NCBI RefSeq assembly: GCF_022539315.1 | Contig: NC_066315.1 | Span: 49,085,174 to 49,149,173 of the forward strand | DNA length: 64,000 nt | Source: Serinus canaria | Lineage: Eukaryota > Chordata > Aves > Passeriformes > Fringillidae | Reading direction: 5' to 3' | Shown here: positions 62,114 through 64,000 of the stretch, in pieces | Layout: the number at the start of each line of letters is the position of its first letter | Position numbering within the stretch: position 1 is the stretch's first letter | Notes under the pieces: model-generated | The model's input: only the letters and a program-made list of their open reading frames with translations | Told to the model about the DNA's origin: nothing | The model's database searches: none | Translations under genes and position numbers: made by a program

Positions 62114-62535
62114 TGCAACATTGTGAAGCTTAATTTAATCCACTTTAAAATATAGGAACAACTCTCTTTGTTGTAAAGCACAACAAGGGTGTCCCTTTCA
62201 AGGACCACACTAGGCTCGAGGTCACTTGTGCGCCAGGGTTGGGGCAGGAACAGATGAGAGGTAGGATCATAGCAAAGGCAAAGAAAGACTTTATTCAAAA
62301 GAACTGCGGGGTTTTTATAGAGTGGTACAATAGATTCTATTCTATTGGCTAACAAACAGAAACATCTTTCTCTTGCACTGTCCTTGAGAGGAACAGAAAA
62401 ACAAGCTAGAAAAACAGAACCTGCAAATTGTTTATAATCAACAGGTTATCACATCTTTCCAGCTCTCTAAAATTTTTCACAAGCCACTGTGAGAAAAGCT
62501 TGCCGTTTCTCTCTCCCTGTCCCATGGCATCCACA
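62114..62535 (-). mobile_element. Solo ERV LTR, about 422 bp, minus orientation
   Basis: The minus strand starts TGTGGATGCCATGGGACAGG and carries a CCAAT box (near 62346), a TATA box (CTATAAAAAC, about 62313-62319) and, about 20 bases on, AATAAA (TTTATT on the plus strand at 62290-62295), so promoter and polyadenylation signal are in the correct order. The proposed end, ATGTTGCA, is set by a 6-bp direct repeat with one mismatch (GTTCAT at 62108-62113, GCTCAT at 62536-62541). The core is certain; the left limit could instead lie nearer 62170-62190. Confidence 0.78.
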
Positions 62536-62541
62536 GCTCAT

Positions 62542-64000
62542 AGCTCAATCTTCAATGGGAGATCAAATGATACGTGCTGAAAATTAAACAGAACAAACCT
62601 TTTCATTATGAGTGGCCACATAAAATTACAAATGGTTTTGGAAACAAATTATTGACTTGCCTGGAAACACATATACAACAATTACAAGTTATTACTACTG
62701 TTTGGTCAAATAATAGAACCTATTAAGAATATTTATGCTGACTCTACTTGAATTTCCTCTTTCATAAAGAATCTATATGCACTACACTAACACTAATCAG
62801 GGTTACTCCGTGGTCAACAATATTAAGTTTTTCAACAATAATAAGATGTAAAGCACAAAGAGCATTTTCCCTGCATCAGTTGTATTTGAAGAACTGTATT
62901 TTTCTGGCTGTGAAGGATGAATCTCTTTAGATAATTCAGATAGATAACACACTGAATTCTACAGTCATAAATATTTGGTAAACAGAGGATAAAAGAAAAT
63001 GGCATTAGGAAAAAGAAGTCATCACTCTTTTGCAATATAACTGTGGAAGTCTCACACAGCAAATAATCCAGCACAGAACATGGAAACTCTAATTTCATGT
63101 TACCTAATTCATGTGATACTTTCAGACAGGCAGACGTGCTGTGGACATTGTACAGCCTAACAAACTTTTGCTTTGATGCAACTTTACTTTGTGATGGCCT
63201 TTAACCTGCACCAGGGCTTCACAAATAAACACATTTGTTACTAGTTGAGCAAACACCTACACACACACAAAGAGAAGAAAGGCAGTCCTGATCCAGACAG
63301 AAAGTTTCTAGAATTTGGTCACCAAATTTGCAGTTCACAGTCAGAGTCCAGCACTGAAATTTCCTGTGCAGTGCAAACAGCTTCCCTGAGGGAAGCATAC
63401 CAAGTGCAGGTGGGATATTTACCATCAGTCAATAGCACACTCTTAAAGGGGGCATACAAATGAAATTGCTCAAAATTTAAGTTACCAGCTAAAACCTGAC
63501 CTAATTCTTCTCCCTCATGCTTATCCTCAAGGTTTTACAGCAACCTGAAGCACTAAACTAACATCTGCACGCAATTCTCCTGTATTGCCTCTTCCATGAT
63601 TCTTTGCTGCTTTCTAGCTGCTGAGTTAGCCACAGTGCACTTCATCTACTTTTCCCAATGATTATGTGCAAGTTTAAGACTCATCTTTCTAGTAACTTGG
63701 GATTTAAAGGCCATTTGGTATTTGTGTTTTATTTACAGCAACTGCCTGTCCTTTATAAACTGGTCATCTAATGCAAGTGTCATATAAGGTACTATGCAGA
63801 GTTATGACTGTGTTTTGAAGAGATTACCTAACAAGTGGGCTTTGCTTAGGACATTCATTGCTCTACTACCTGCAAGTTTGATTAGAAGATAATGCAGTAG
63901 GAAAAGCTTTAATCACAAAAAGAAAGTATACAAGCACATAATTTTGTTTTCACAATGGATATACCTCTCTCAGAACCTGTATCTCATCACCATCTGGAAG
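62542..64000. other. Unique DNA, no gene seen
   Basis: No exon, RNA gene or transposon recognised; a five-unit CA run lies near 63260. Confidence 0.55.

Noticed and set aside
1..64000. CRISPR array, operon, phage or other prokaryotic system
   Set aside because: No spaced direct repeats, no long ORFs and no ribosome-binding pattern; the repeats are bird retroelements, so the DNA is a vertebrate nuclear genome.

Overview
This window reads as vertebrate nuclear DNA from a bird, most likely an oscine songbird. It is AT-rich and has no tRNA, rRNA or recognisable host protein-coding exon. What can be recognised is almost entirely transposable elements typical of bird genomes: CR1 LINE copies (one with most of ORF2 and the CR1 octamer tail), a tRNA-Ile-headed SINE with a CR1-like tail (the TguSINE1 type described from zebra finch), and seven endogenous-retrovirus LTRs, most with target-site duplications (TSDs). 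Two faint MIR-like relics and an ancient CR1/L3-like LINE relic point to old amniote DNA. Apart from CR1 ORF2, the open frames are short (under about 150 codons, or lying inside LTRs), look like nothing I recognise, and are best taken as chance.

Layout. 1-5.6 kb: unique DNA. 5.6-6.05 kb: MIR-like scrap, then the SINE. 6.05-10.3 kb: unique. 10.49-11.09 kb: 601-bp LTR preceded by a purine-rich tract, followed by a CR1-like tail and a MIR relic at 11.9 kb. 12-25.8 kb: unique DNA with a CR1 tail (16.7 kb), an ancient LINE relic (19.3-19.9 kb) and a CA-rich patch (20.6 kb). 25.84-26.94 kb: worn CR1 with an internal deletion. 27-31.5 kb: unique DNA with a striking 59-bp hairpin (31.1 kb). 31.55-35.2 kb: large minus-strand CR1, split by a 580-bp LTR. 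35.97-36.77 kb: 799-bp GC-rich LTR. 37.57-38.25 kb: GC-rich, coding-looking block split by a solo LTR. 38.3-50.6 kb: unique DNA with a 22-bp triplet repeat (46.0 kb) and a candidate conserved regulatory block (47.5-48.05 kb). 50.64 and 58.53 kb: two more solo LTRs of the family seen at 37.8 kb. 62.11-62.54 kb: another LTR. The rest is unique.

The genes do not form a pathway. The only protein-coding content is CR1 ORF2 (endonuclease plus reverse transcriptase), now broken by frameshifts, a stop and the LTR. The window is best read as an intergenic or intronic stretch whose history is written in nested insertions: MIR and L3 relics are oldest, then CR1 and SINE, then LTRs. No novel system is evident. 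The items most worth following up are the near-perfect hairpin, the coding-looking block at 37.6-38.25 kb, and the putative enhancer with an RFX X-box near 47.7 kb.
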